Below the pieces are notes generated by a model. It saw only the letters and a list, made by a program, of their open reading frames with translations. It had not been told where the DNA came from and did not search any database. Source: Podocnemis expansa (Eukaryota; Chordata; Testudines; Podocnemididae). From it: DNA of 64,000 nt. Below are positions 1-11,000 of this stretch, in pieces. The stretch covers positions 875,828 through 939,827 of the forward strand of contig ML682125.1 of assembly GCA_007922195.1 (NCBI GenBank), given 5' to 3'. The position numbers and the translations under genes are program-made. The stretch's first letter is position 1. Each line of letters begins with the position of its first letter.

Positions 1-392
1 AACAGAGGCGGGCTAACTATATGCTGCCTATTAAGTATAATCTAATTGTGTAACCTGCATATTAAGAGTCGTAACACCATGTAGGGATTTTAGGCATGCT
101 GTAACTTGTTGTATTATGCATGAGCTTGTTGCATTATGTATATTGTATTTTGCATGTTAGAAGCTATATGTGACCAGTAACCCCTATACTGGGGGTTCTT
201 GCTCAGAGAGGCTAGCTTCTCTTTGCTTCCCTCTGCTGCAGTTCCTTTTATTATTCAGCTGAATAATAAACTTTGAACCACACCTCGTTCTCTGCATATT
301 GGAGTCTCAGCTGGGAACGGGTCTGCTTCAATGGGAAAGCTCTGGTGTACCTCTTTCTGCAGCTGAGGGCCAGAGTTGGATTTTCCCTAACA
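1..392 (+). repeat. LTR-I copy 1, 3' part of an LTR
   Basis: This is the 3' portion of a long terminal repeat cut by the window edge. Bases 1-260 are identical to 4320-4579. An AATAAA polyadenylation signal lies at 265-270, and the unit ends in CA at 392, as an LTR should. The polyadenylation signal sits in a perfect 24-bp palindrome (247-270) centred on CAGCTG. No internal retroviral coding sequence adjoins it, so it is a solo LTR or a fragment. The family is not recognised. Confidence 0.6.
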
Positions 393-469
393 AGGTACAA
401 TGCTTAAACCCCTGCGGGGTGGGCATGTTTCCTCATGTTGTGAGACTGATTTAATGCTGTTTGTATTTT

Positions 470-675
470 GATGTTGATATCTACTTATTTCTTCTTTCTT
501 CACTGTTCTCTGAGTTTCTCTCTCTTTTTTTTCTTACAGGCTGTGAAACTGACAAGAGGAATGGCTGTTAAAACGGCCGTTGGTTCTGAGGCTGGAGAGA
601 GACGCTGACTCCATCCAAACACCGAAGCGGTAAGAAGGGAACTGCGGGAGGGGGCAACCGTGCATGTCACTGGGG
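470..675 (-). mobile_element. DIRS 5'-terminal fragment, part 1
   Basis: The stretch from the pyrimidine-rich tract through about 675 resembles the 5' untranslated end of DIRS element A (about 22440-22630). Both share the AAAACGGC/AAAATGGC block and GCGGTAAGAAGGGAACT. The rest of this 5' end reappears at 1373-1453 after an inserted LTR-like repeat. No coding sequence of the element is retained. Confidence 0.5.
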
Positions 676-1372
676 GGGGTCAGGTGGAAGCCCCTGCTGG
701 TGAGGGCAGGTTGCCCTGTGGAGGCTGTGTGATGGAGACCCCAGACAAGCCTCCTGGATCCCCTCTGTCCACAGCCAGTCAGGTCTCTGCCACGGTGGAG
801 TCTCCTCCCGTCCAGCACCTCGGGTCTCCCCGCTCCATGCAGCCAGCCCCCAACTCCAGGCTCAGAGGATCCAATCCTTGCTCTGTCCGGTCTCCCTTGG
901 AGGGGATTTCCTCCCCCAGGAGGGTCCCAGTCGTCCCAATCAGCAGCAACTCTCAGCCAGTGTGGCAATCAGAGGGTTTATTAGCAAACCAGTTCATACA
1001 GCAGCAAGGACAGTTGGTATCAGCATCCTCAGAACAACCAGAAGTGAAACCCCCAGGGGATTAGGGCTACACCCCAGGGCAGGGTCCTGTCTCTTGGACC
1101 CCCCATTTCCCCCTATAGACCCTCCTTCACCCCGGTCCTTTCTTCCTCTCCGCGCTCTGCCCACCTCTCCGCCCCCTGGCCCAACCAGCTGAATCCAGTG
1201 TGACCAGCGGGGGGGGTCCCAGGTACAGGCTCCCTAAACACTACCCCCCTGTCCCTAGTGGCTCTACCTCATATCACCCACCTGTGTCCCATCACCCAAA
1301 TAGAAAAGATAGAGGATCAACACCCGTGTCTTCCCTGACTAATCTAGCAGAGGGTTCCCACTTCTCCACAGG
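676..1372 (-). repeat. LTR-like repeat, same family as 38270-38860
   Basis: Colinear with 38270-38860 over about 600 bp at moderate identity, including GAGGGTTTATTAGCAA and the segment ending CTGTGTCCCATCACC. Reading on the minus strand gives an AATAAA signal at 982-977, so the LTR points left. It interrupts the DIRS fragment at 470-675/1373-1453 and is therefore younger than that fragment. Exact ends are uncertain. The open frames across it on both strands are not genes. Confidence 0.55.
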
Positions 1373-1453
1373 CTGCTAAGAAATCTCCGGTCTGAAGGCG
1401 TGGGGCTGGCCACGCACCTGGAGTGGAGCAGACAGGGCCACTACTGGAAGAAG
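1373..1453 (-). mobile_element. DIRS 5'-terminal fragment, part 2
   Basis: Matches the outermost 5' end of DIRS element A (about 22670-22753), including GGCGTGGGGCTGGCCACGCA and the terminal GAAGAAGAA. It completes the fragment at 470-675; the LTR-like repeat between them is an insertion. Confidence 0.5.
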
Positions 1454-1745
1454 AATTATTATTTTGAAATGAGCCATTCTAAGCCAGACAATAGGCTTAA
1501 TTGGAAATAATGGCCCTATTGTTTTGCCTGCCTTCCCCTATTTCAAATTAGGGTCTCGTGAAGACTCTCTACTCTGAAATAACAACTCCTACCTTATTTT
1601 GAATTAGAGAGTCTTCCTGGGACTTCTAAGTTGAAACAATAAATTCAAACTAGTGCTAATCTGAAATAATTGCTTAAAATTAAAATTGGAGTAGTTATTT
1701 TGAGATAACTATTTTGAATTAATTTTGTAAATGTAAACATAGCCA
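1454..1745. repeat. AT-rich MITE remnant
   Basis: AT-rich sequence with dispersed inverted motifs (TTTTGAAAT, TTTTGAATTA) and a right end reading GTAAACATAGCC. That end resembles the terminal motif of the MITEs at 39553, 47659 and 56413. The left end is not clear and no target-site duplication is visible. Confidence 0.3.
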
Positions 1746-3085
1746 CAGGCCCGCTGATCACAGAGACCATCAAGAAGACCACTCACAGCCCAAGTTTACA
1801 AAAAGCCCCTTAGGTTAATTTTGCCTTCATTCCTTCTTGCTTGTGACCAGCATCTGATTCACTTTGAACAAACTGTACAGCAGAGAGCTATTTTGGATGG
1901 TCATTGTGCAGTGTAACAGGAGGGTAAGGGTCGATCCTTCATGAATGATTGAAACAAGAATCACAAATCAAACAAATCTAAAAATCAGTAGCATTTATTT
2001 CAGAGAAAAAAAGTTTAGGATGAGCACTTGCCCACCCTGAAATTCGCTGTGCCCCCCCCCCCCCCATACAAAAATTTCTGTAGCCACCACTGGGGCAGGG
2101 AGCGTGCCCTGCCACAAGAGCAGCTTCAAACTCTGCCCTGGCAGATGGCCTTAGGAGCCAATCATTAACCAGTGCTATTGGGTAAAGTGCAAAGGGAAGG
2201 GCAGGAATTCTGGGGAGCTATTTACCCTCTGGTGCCTTGGGTGAGCAGTCAACAAATCGCCCCCAAAGACCCTGGGTCGCCCTCCTGCTGGCATCTGCAG
2301 CTGGGACTGGTGTCAGGCCAGAGAGGAGCAAAGGACTTGTCAGATTGGAGCAAGTGGTAAGGGCTGGAAGATTCCCGCGCTCCCTGGGCGCTGACGGGTT
2401 CCCCCCTCCTTCCCATGCTCAGCCCTGGACAGTTTCACCAGAGCACTGGGGCACGAGCCCCACGGCCCCCTTCTCCTTCTAGAACACCCCTGCCAGGAGA
2501 GGCCTCAGGCTGCACTCAGCTGCGTGCAGACCACCTGTGCACACGTGCTCAGGCACACACATGCGTGTGCTCCCTGCACTTCTCCCCCTCCCCACCTGCC
2601 AGAAACCTGGGTTCATCATGCACATCCGCTCTGCGTTACCCCTTCTGTGAGTGACCCTGCAGTACCCCCCCCCCAGCCCACCCGGCTCACGGAGCCCCAA
2701 GCGCACAGGCCTCACACTCTCAGGTCTCAGTCATGAGAAGCCACCATAGCACACACACCCCCCCAAAGAGGGTTCTGTGTTGAAGGGCAAGTTTGGTCCT
2801 GGCTCCATTTCTTGCCAGACCAGAGCAGCAGGAGTAGAGCACTGTGAGGAGGGAGACAGATGTCCACCTTTCCTATAAATCAACTTTGTCCTCTCTTCCT
2901 GCACCATGGCTAGGCCCTCCCCATGTCGCTCTCTCTCCTGGGACCAGCTGGGGATAGGATGTGCGGGAGAAGGGTTTATGGAGAGCTCAGCATCTCCTGC
3001 TAACAGTGAGCAGCCCTGAGCACTGCCCAGTACCCACTCCCCCCACTATCCCCAGCATCCCTGGGGTGACTGGAACTGGACTCAC
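1746..3085. other. No gene seen; intron side of the SDR exon
   Basis: I recognise no coding sequence or mobile element here. There is a 15-bp C run near 2047-2061. If the exon at 3086-3242 is real, this is its first intron. I found no second SDR exon before the left edge. Confidence 0.4.
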
Positions 3086-3242
3086 CAGCATTGGCTCCAG
3101 TGACGATGGCTGTCTTGCCTGTCAAGTCAGTGGGGGACATGCGCGGGTGCCAGGACCCCTTCCTCCTGGTCCGAAGGAGCAGAGCCAGCACCAGCACACA
3201 CACAGCCCAGGGCAGGTGGCTGCAGAGGTAGGAAAGCTCCAT
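3086..3242 (-). CDS. First coding exon of a short-chain dehydrogenase/reductase (retinol dehydrogenase-like)
   Basis: The ATG at 3242 opens a 52-codon exon. Residues about 11-23 (PWAVCVLVLALLL) form a hydrophobic anchor followed by basic RTRRK, then DLTGKTAIVTGANAG. The TGANAG is the start of the TGxxxGxG cofactor-binding loop of classical SDRs. The exon stops in the middle of that glycine loop at a consensus donor, G|GTGAGT (intron starts at 3085), in phase 1. The architecture fits endoplasmic-reticulum-anchored NADP(H)-dependent enzymes of the RDH11/12/13/14 or DHRS type, which reduce or oxidise retinoids and related carbonyls. The catalytic YxxxK would lie in later exons left of the window. 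It is the only host gene piece I can support, and the paralogue cannot be decided from 52 residues. A processed pseudogene is unlikely because the donor is intact. Confidence 0.68.
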
Positions 3243-3993
3243 AGCAGAGCTGGGAGGAATTGTACAAGAAGCTCCTGGGGCTGGCGTCCGTGCAGGAAAC
3301 TCACTTATGGGCTGGCCACACCACAGCCTGAACCCCAGTCTGATACTTCTGACTCGCACCCTGCAACTCTGCCAAATCAAAAGCTGAGCTAAGTAGGGGA
3401 GTGGCAGGGCAGGCTGCCAGCAGGAAGGGGAAGGACGGGCTGGGAGCAAACTAGAGCACACACTGCCTGTTGCAATGCCAGATGAGTCTTCCTCCTGCAA
3501 TAGCCCTGCAGAGTGAGGGTCCCTGCCCCCCCAGGGCAATTTCCAACAAGATCCACCCTGTCATGAAGCATTGGGACCCTGGGTCTCCCTGCTGGGACAG
3601 TTCCATACCAGATCCCCCCATCATGGCGCCACACAGGACTCAGCAGGGCCGTAACTACCATGGGGGCCAAAGGGGCAGGGCCCCGGGGTGAAGAGTTCAC
3701 AGGCGACAGCCCACTCTGCCTAGCCCTGAAGAGAAATGTGTCTTGGGGAAGGCATATTCCTCTGGGAGCCAGACTGTAGCTGGAGGAGTTTCATCTTGCA
3801 CCTTGTCCCCAGCATGCAAGGTCTGGTCAGGTGCATGCTGGGTGGGGGAGAGAAGACGTCTGGCCACCAACACAGCTGCTTTGGCCTCTGCTGGACCCAA
3901 GCCAGCAAGGAAAAGGTGGCGGTGTGCTGGGCGCTGGGCACCAGCAGTACCTGACTGGCTTTGGGGGGGAGGCACCTTCCCGGCCCTGGGTGG
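3243..3993. other. Upstream side of the SDR exon; nothing certain
   Basis: This GC-moderate unique sequence should contain the 5' UTR and promoter of the SDR gene if the ATG at 3242 is right. I see no convincing TATA box and no repeat family. The long open frame on the minus strand upstream of 3242 has no recognisable protein content. Confidence 0.3.
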
Positions 3994-4579
3994 TGTAAAG
4001 GAAGTTTAAAGAGGGAGTAAGTTTGGTCTGGAAGTTCTGTGTCCCAGGCTCTGTGTTTGCTTAGACAAGTTTATTAAGGCATAAGTCAGGAGAGCTAGGG
4101 GTTTAGATTGATAAGAAGGTAAACTGTTTCTATAGATACAAGAGGTCATCCACAAAGGTTGATTATAAGACAATCTCTCCTGTCTGGACCCTGCTGGGAA
4201 GCTATCACCCTAGTCTGGTAAACAGGTTGGCAGGGGCCAGGTAGCTGAGGGGTCACAGGAGTCTGGCCGCTCTCATTGGTCAAGGACAGTAACTGTTACC
4301 CAAATAAGCTGTAAACAACAACAGAGGCGGGCTAACTATATGCTGCCTATTAAGTATAATCTAATTGTGTAACCTGCATATTAAGAGTCGTAACACCATG
4401 TAGGGATTTTAGGCATGCTGTAACTTGTTGTATTATGCATGAGCTTGTTGCATTATGTATATTGTATTTTGCATGTTAGAAGCTATATGTGACCAGTAAC
4501 CCCTATACTGGGGGTTCTTGCTCAGAGAGGCTAGCTTCTCTTTGCTTCCCTCTGCTGCAGTTCCTTTTATTATTCAGCT
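3994..4579 (+). repeat. LTR-I copy 2, truncated at its 3' end
   Basis: Begins TGTAAAGG, as LTRs do. Bases 4320-4579 are identical to 1-260. It stops after CAGCT at 4579, within one base of the centre of the palindrome present intact in copy 1 (247-270), so its AATAAA and last 130 bp are missing. Same orientation as copy 1. No target duplication can be tested because one end is lost. Confidence 0.6.
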
Positions 4580-5554
4580 CAAGCCTTTTAGAAAGTGAAC
4601 AGCAGAGCATTCACCCTTGATAGAGATGCTAAATGGCTCAATACAATTTTGCTGGGTCTTTCAAGTCCCAAGTCCTCCTCCAGCTCCAGCCTGGCTCTTT
4701 GCCTGCAGCCCAGCTCCCGTCCCCTGCCCCCCCAGAGAGCCATGTGTCCCTGTGGCCACTGCATGGCTGCCTCTGGGAGCCCCACAACTTAGCCTTACCA
4801 TTTCTCAGGGCCCCCCTCTTGCCCAGGCTCAAGGCTGCTTACCTCCTGAGGCCCACACAGGCCCCAAAGATGCCACCACCACTGCACTAGCAGCCTGGTG
4901 CAGAGGAGAGGGAAAGATTTAAATTTCCCTCCCCCTCTGCTCCTTCCCTGGCTAGGTGCAGGAAGGCAGTGAAGGGGCCGTCACTCTCACTGCTCCAGCA
5001 GGCAGCCTCCGCATGAGCCTGTGCGGAGCTGAGAAAACAGACACACGGGGCTGCTCCGGGCTGCCTGCCCTGAGCTGCGCTGCCCACGTGTTGCCTGCGC
5101 TGGTGAGGGGGGGCCACTGCGCCCCTGCCCACTAGCGCAGCTTACAGGGAACATTGGTGTGCAGCCCCCACCACACATCTGCACAGGGAACAATGCTGGC
5201 CGTGCACAGCTGGCAGCTGTGGCCCTTACCCGGCTACAAGACACAGTCTTCTCGCTGCTGGGGAGTTTCCTCTAGGCTGGGAGTTTTTAAAACTCCCACC
5301 CAGAACATGCTCCGACAGTCAGACCATGCTCAGTGCAGGAGGAGCAGCCCAAGGCCTGGACTCTGCTCTGGCAGACAGGTAAGGGGGGTCCAGGGAGGGT
5401 GGGGATTAAAGAAAATCAAGCAGAAAGTAGGGAAAGGGTGCAGGGGGTTGGGTGGAAGACGGGGTCGGGCCGGCTGGGTGGGGGGATCAGGAGAGTGGGC
5501 AGGTAGGTTAGACTCACAAATTGCCACTCAGCAAACACCATAACTTGCTCAGCT
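4580..5554. other. No gene or repeat recognised
   Basis: Mostly GC-rich unique sequence with several short open frames on both strands that look like chance. The ERV to the right inserted at GCAC (5555-5558). Confidence 0.3.
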
Positions 5555-5558
5555 GCAC

Positions 5559-6016
5559 TGTTACCCCAAACTTTAGGGGGTCCGGGACGGATCTTGGCGC
5601 CGAAAGGAGTCACTGACCAGCTTGAAGTTTGAAGAAATTCTTTATTGCTGCATCCGCTTCCAGCAGCCCAACCACACAGAACCACCTTACCCCAGCAACA
5701 GGGGGTTTTATACATCTCTATGCTTAACCCCATTGGTGGGTTTTCAAGACCCTCATTTGAATACAAACAGTGATAGGTCCTTACACAGGGGGTCCAGAAA
5801 CCCCATTGGGTCCCCTTACAAACCCTATTTTACATGCTTAACAAGTATGTTATGTAACATTCTTAATGTATCAACTTAGGAACAAACAAGTACCACCACC
5901 TGTCACTCTTAGAGATTCTAGAACTTTCCCTAAGTGTGTGGAATTTCCATGAGTCATCATGGAGTTTCTAATGTGTAACTCAGGCTGTTAATGTTTAACT
6001 CAGGCCTCTGCCTTCA
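5559..6016 (-). repeat. ERV 3' LTR
   Basis: 458 bp, TG...CA. On the minus strand a TATAAAA box lies at 5712-5706 and an AATAAA at 5646-5641, in promoter-then-polyadenylation order. It differs from the 5' LTR at 5599 (G here, A at 13939) and 5913 (A here, G at 14253). Confidence 0.93.
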
Positions 6017-6030
6017 GTCCCCCCTTTGAG
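6017..6030 (-). promoter_or_regulatory. Polypurine tract of the ERV
   Basis: Read on the minus strand, a run AAAGGGGGGAC immediately precedes the 3' LTR at 6016. This is the expected position and composition for the plus-strand DNA primer of a retrovirus. Confidence 0.7.
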
Positions 6031-6175
6031 ACATCTGTTAAAAATAAAATATACACTGATGTCTCACTTTCAGGAAAATATAAGATCCCTGGAAAGAAAT
6101 AAACTTATAGAAGAAACTGATAAGTATTAAAAATAAACAAAATAATAAGTTAATAGGGTTAGGGGGCCTAGCCCA

Positions 6176-6405
6176 CTCGCTGGGTGGACCAGGCACACCC
6201 ACATAGTGAGGGTGGGAACACTATGAAATGCTAAAGAGAGGGAAAAGAGCGAGAGAGCGAGAGCTAAGGAAGCTTGAAGGAAAAGAGAGAGAAAGAGAGC
6301 TAAAGCAGCTTTAGTTAAGGAGTGAGAGAGAGCGAACGAGAGCGAGAGAGCGGATCCCTCTTGGGAGGAAAAAGGTGGAGTATTGATAAAGTAGCTATCA
6401 GGGAG
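6176..6405. repeat. Imperfect GAGA-rich simple repeat in the ERV 3' untranslated region
   Basis: Between the env stop and the polypurine tract, the plus strand is rich in GAGAGAGCGAGAG-type units (densest about 6234-6355). On the proviral strand this is a CT-rich tract. No coding potential is seen. Confidence 0.6.
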
Positions 6406-6429
6406 TTGAGAAGTTTACAGACATATAGC

Positions 6430-7630
6430 CTAACATTTGGAAAGTAGAGGTCCATCAATAAAGGATGGATCTTTACTTAGCGGTTCATCACATTCAAGGC
6501 CTGAGGTGTGAACCACCATAAGTGAGGTTGGGGACTTTGTATATGGTTTGACTTTACATATGGCCTGGCAACAGACTGGAAGACAGTGTATACAACAACA
6601 ACAACTGAAAATTATTATAACTAATAAAGTCAGACCGATACCAAATAAACTTCGTAACCATGAGAAATTAGGTAACCAAGAGAAAACAGAGTTCCATATA
6701 GAAGTCCACCAGTTTGACCACCATTCAGACCAAGAAGATTCAACCATGTGAGGAAGTTCTGCTATTTTTGCAATGTTTCCTGCTCGTTGAATAACAAGGT
6801 CATCGTTATCCGGAATATAAACACAACATTCTTGGCCAATTAATGCACAAGTGCCTCCCTGAGATGCCAAAATAATACCAAGAGCAAGTCTGTTTTGGAT
6901 AACCATTTGCCTTATAGCTTTTTGTTCTGTTGCTAGAGCAATTAAAGATACCAATATAAGCACATAGCGGTTGAACTATAAATGCTGATGATGTCAGAGC
7001 CCGAGCCCAAGTACCATAATAGCCTTTAAAAGTTACAATAGTAGAACTTTCATTTGTACAATTAATTTTTGGAGGACAAAGAAACACATCCTGAAAGGGT
7101 GTACATGAACCATTCTGACTGTCTGAGTTATTATAATAAGGTGTACAACTAAAATTGACTTGTTTGGTTTCGGATCCTTCCTTGATAGTTGCTATAGATG
7201 CATTTCCCTGTAAAATAGTGAAATTACATTGGGATGAACCTACATAGGGGCCTGTTCCATTATAGAACCAACACCATTGACCAATAGTAGGAATAACAAA
7301 AAGAAAGGAACTAGCGTTAAACCCGACTGAGTTCCATGAGCCATTAAAGCTGGAATAATTAAATCCTAATGTGGTCCAGGTGTTATTTAGTCCGGAAAAG
7401 AGCAAAAGGCCTTGTGTGGGGTCATAATCGTATACCAAATCACTTGAATTAAGTGGCACAGGAAGGAGAGGGCATCCTTCCCCAGCACTTACTGGCATCC
7501 AAGTGCAAATCCAACATTTTGTCTGATTAAATGTGCGTGCTACTTCACTAGATAGAGTAATAAAGGTATTACGGGTGTAGCCCTCACATATTCCAAGGAA
7601 GATTATTAAAAGAATCCCCAATCTAAACAT
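6430..7630 (-). pseudogene. env: ERV env, damaged
   Basis: The ATG at 7630 starts a signal peptide (hydrophobic LGILLIIFLGI) and a glycoprotein surface subunit with about a dozen N-glycosylation sites and a CWIC motif near its N terminus. The transmembrane subunit lies in a different frame (about 6963-6430). It has a heptad-like helix, a conserved segment ending in a CX6CC motif, a tryptophan-rich membrane-proximal stretch, a membrane span (LTLLVIIIF) followed by cysteines, and a cytoplasmic tail. The frames meet near 6950-6970. No basic furin site or glycine-rich fusion peptide is seen between them, so the junction looks like a frameshift with local loss. The product should not mature as a fusion protein. 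Gamma-type by CWIC/CX6CC. Confidence 0.82.
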
Positions 7631-7819
7631 TTTACAGAATTTTAACGAATGTAGCCCTTGTTTATAATAATCTGTCGTCTTGTATCCTTTTAAGGGCCCG
7701 AAGACAACACACAAATAGGCAAAATCCAATTCCCAACAATACCAAGGTAGTAACAATGCCAAGAACAAGTCCAAGAGTCAGTCCATGAATGAGGTAGGAA
7801 TGGACTTTGGAAGTGCAGT

Positions 7820-8083
7820 TCATAGTCCAAGTCCGAATATTACAACAATGAATACTGCTACTGCCAGGATACTCAGATCACGCAGTCCAAATATCCTGGC
7901 ATGGACGGTTGTCCTGTCACATTCCGTGACTTGATAAATCAGGGAGGGGGTTCGGGGTTCTTTGATCGCTTGACCAGAAAGCACAAATCCTCTATAGGTT
8001 CTACAGTCCACGTTGATGACTGCTTCTTTGAAGGGGAAAGATTCGGTGGAGTGGCTTTCTTCACACGGGAGTGATGGACCCAA
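7820..8083 (-). other. Open frame overlapping the ERV pol 3' end
   Basis: An 87-codon frame overlaps the last part of pol in another register. It ends in a hydrophobic, membrane-like segment (LSILAVAVFIVVIFGLGL) between pol and env. It lacks an obvious ATG at its left limit and may be chance, or a remnant of a longer env leader. No function is assigned. Confidence 0.25.
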
Positions 8084-11000
8084 GCCTTTACTCCTTCCAG
8101 TTTAACCAAAGTGTTAGTAGTGAGCAGGACTTGGAGTGGACCTTTCCACCTTGGTTCCAAAGGAGTCTTGTTCCACTTCTTTAGGAAGACCCAATCTCCG
8201 GGATGGAAAGGATGAACAGGGTCAGTCAGCTGTCCAGGTGACGCTTCTTGAAGGGACTTGTGAAGGGATTGAACTATACCAGACAAGTTACTTACATAAT
8301 CAGATATGATTTTTGGACCCATTTCTGTTTCTGCCCCAACTATGGAACAAATAGGACCTATTGGATATGGACGGCCATATAATACCTCAAAAGGGCTAAC
8401 TTTAGCTGAACCCCTAGGAAGAATTCTAATTCTCAGCAAGGCCAATGGCAAAGCTTCTGGCCATGGTAGAGAAGTCTCTTGGGCAAGCTTGGTAAGCGTA
8501 CCTTTAAGGGTGTGATTCATATGTTCTACAATACCATTGGCCTGGGGATGCCACGAGGAATGATACCTCCAAGGAACATTCAGTCTCTCAACCACTTGTT
8601 TTACCACTTTGGCCACAAATGCTGCTCCATTATCTGATTCAATACCTTCCCATGGAATGCCAAAGCGAGGAATAATTGTGTTTAACAAAGCTTTAGCTGC
8701 TTCTCTGGCAGTACAAGTACGTGTTGGGAAGGCCTCAGGCCAGCCCGAAAATGTGTCTACAAATACCAGTAAGCAGCGGAACCCCTTCTGGCGAGGGAGT
8801 TCTGCAAAATCTACTTGCCATTTTCCTCCAGGAAGGGTACCCCTCGTTACAATTCCCTGGGGTGCCTTGTGGCTTACTGTGGCTGGATTTGTTTGCTGGC
8901 AGAGAAGACACTGGGACTGGGCTGCCTCTAAGGCAGAAGTCAGTCCTTTCCCTGTGAAATATTGCTGGAAAAAGTGTCCCAATTTATCTTTCCCAGCATG
9001 GGTACTTTCATGGAGAGCCTGTACTATTAAGGAAATATCTGTAGCTGGTATCACAAATTTCCCTTGATGGTTTTTAATCCATTTTCCTTCCCAACTCCCC
9101 CCTTTTTCCATTTCTGAGGCAATTTCTACTGCTGTGTACCGCGGGTTAGGGAGACTAGGCAATGCAGGCAACAAGGCTGCTTCTACCGGTGTTGTAAGAG
9201 GTCGGCGGGCTGCACTGTTTGCGGCTACATCCGCTTGCCTGTTTCCCTTAGCAACAAAGCTTTGATCTGATGTATGAGCTTTACAGTGAATTACCGCTAC
9301 TTGTTTTGGTTTTAAGACAGCCTGCAAGAGTTTGCTTATTGCTTGGCCATACTTAACAGGTTCTCCTGTAGCTGTTAGGAAACCTCGATTAGCCCAAATT
9401 TGCCCAAAGGCATAAACCACTCCAAATGCATATCTCGAGTCAGTGTATATATTACATCTTAAACCAGTTGCCAGTTCCAAGGCTCTGGTAAGAGCAATCA
9501 ATTCTGCTAATTGAGCTGAGGTTCCAGGTGCCAATGGCTCAGCCTCAATAATGGAATTTACAGTGACCACTGCATAACCTGCTTTTCGCTCCCCATTCTC
9601 TACAAAACTACTCCCATCTGTAAAAACCTCTAGATCAACATTTTCAAGGGGAATATCGGTAAGATCTGTGCGAGGCAACAAGATCTCATCGAGAGTTTGT
9701 ATACAATCATGTTCTAGTTCTCCAGTTACAGGCAAAAGGGTGGCAGGATTGAGAACATTACTGGTTGTACATACGAGACCTGGAGTAGCTAACAACAAAG
9801 TTTGAAATTGAGCTATCCGCTGCTGAGAACAGAAATGAGAGCCTTTATTTTCTAACACAGCCAAGACTGAGTGTGGAACGAATAAAGTTAAATCAGCTCC
9901 CAAGGTTAGTTTTAAGGCTTTCCTTATTAGTACAGTGGCAGCCGCAACAGCTCGTAAACATGCTGGCCATCCACAAGCTACTGGATCTAATTGCTTGGAT
10001 AAATAAGCTACCGGTCGACGTTGGCCTCCAAATTCCTGAGTTAAAACTCCTGAAGCCACACTTTTATGTTCATGCATGAAAAGCTGAAACGGTTTGCAGG
10101 GATTTGGCAAACCTAGTGCAGGGGCTGATATCAAGGCTGCTTTTAGGCATTTGATAGCATCCCTTTCAGCTCTTCCCAGATGAGGCAAATCCTGTTCTGG
10201 CCCCTGAAGGGCTGTATAGAGAGGCTTGGCTAAGGAACCGAAGTCAGGTATCCAACTACGACAATACTCTACTAACCCTAAAAATGCCCTTAGTTCCTTC
10301 TTGGTAGTAGGTAAGGGATACTGACAGATAACTTCTTTTCGGTCCATAGTAAGCTCTCTGTGACCAGGTGTGAGGGTAAAGCCAAGATAGTGTACCTGGG
10401 ATTGACAAACTTGTATTTTGGTGCGAGATACCTTGAACCCTTCTATGGCTAGGAAGTTAAGTAGCGAGATAGTACCCTGAGCACAACTCAGAGAATTGGG
10501 TGCTGCAATTAAAATATCATCTATGTATTGAAGAACATAAGTTTGGTCTGGCGCCTGCCACAAGCGTAGACGTTCTGCTAGAGCCGTACCAAACAGAGTT
10601 GGACTATTTTTGAACCCTTGTGGCAAGACAATCCAAGCCAGTTGGATTTTCCTCCCATCTGGACTTTCCCACTCAAAGGCAAAAAGCTCCTGAGACTCCT
10701 GAGCGATTGGAATAGTAAAGAAGGCATCTTTTAAATCAATTACAGTAAAAACTTCCGCACTAGAGGGAATCTGAGTGATCAGAGTATGCGGGTTTGGGAC
10801 TATGGGGTGTACATCCTGTGTAATGTTATTTATGGCCCTTAGGTCATGAACTAAGCGAATTTCACCGTCTTTCTTCGGAATACCCATTATTGGAGTGTTA
10901 AAAGCTGACCGAATTGGTGTTAGCAATCCGAATTCTAGGAATCGGTTAATCAAAGGCTCAAGTTTCTGGCAAACACTGAGACTAAGGGGGTATTGACGGA

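Noticed and set aside
660..1192. Overlapping open frames on both strands
   Set aside because: They lie across an LTR-like repeat that recurs at 38270-38860 and show no recognisable protein features.
3243..3539. Extension of the SDR open frame upstream of the chosen ATG
   Set aside because: No family resemblance upstream of MELSYL. The ATG at 3242 gives a proper signal-anchor start.
8306..9067. Plus-strand open frames antisense to ERV pol
   Set aside because: Shadows of the long minus-strand pol frame; no independent evidence.
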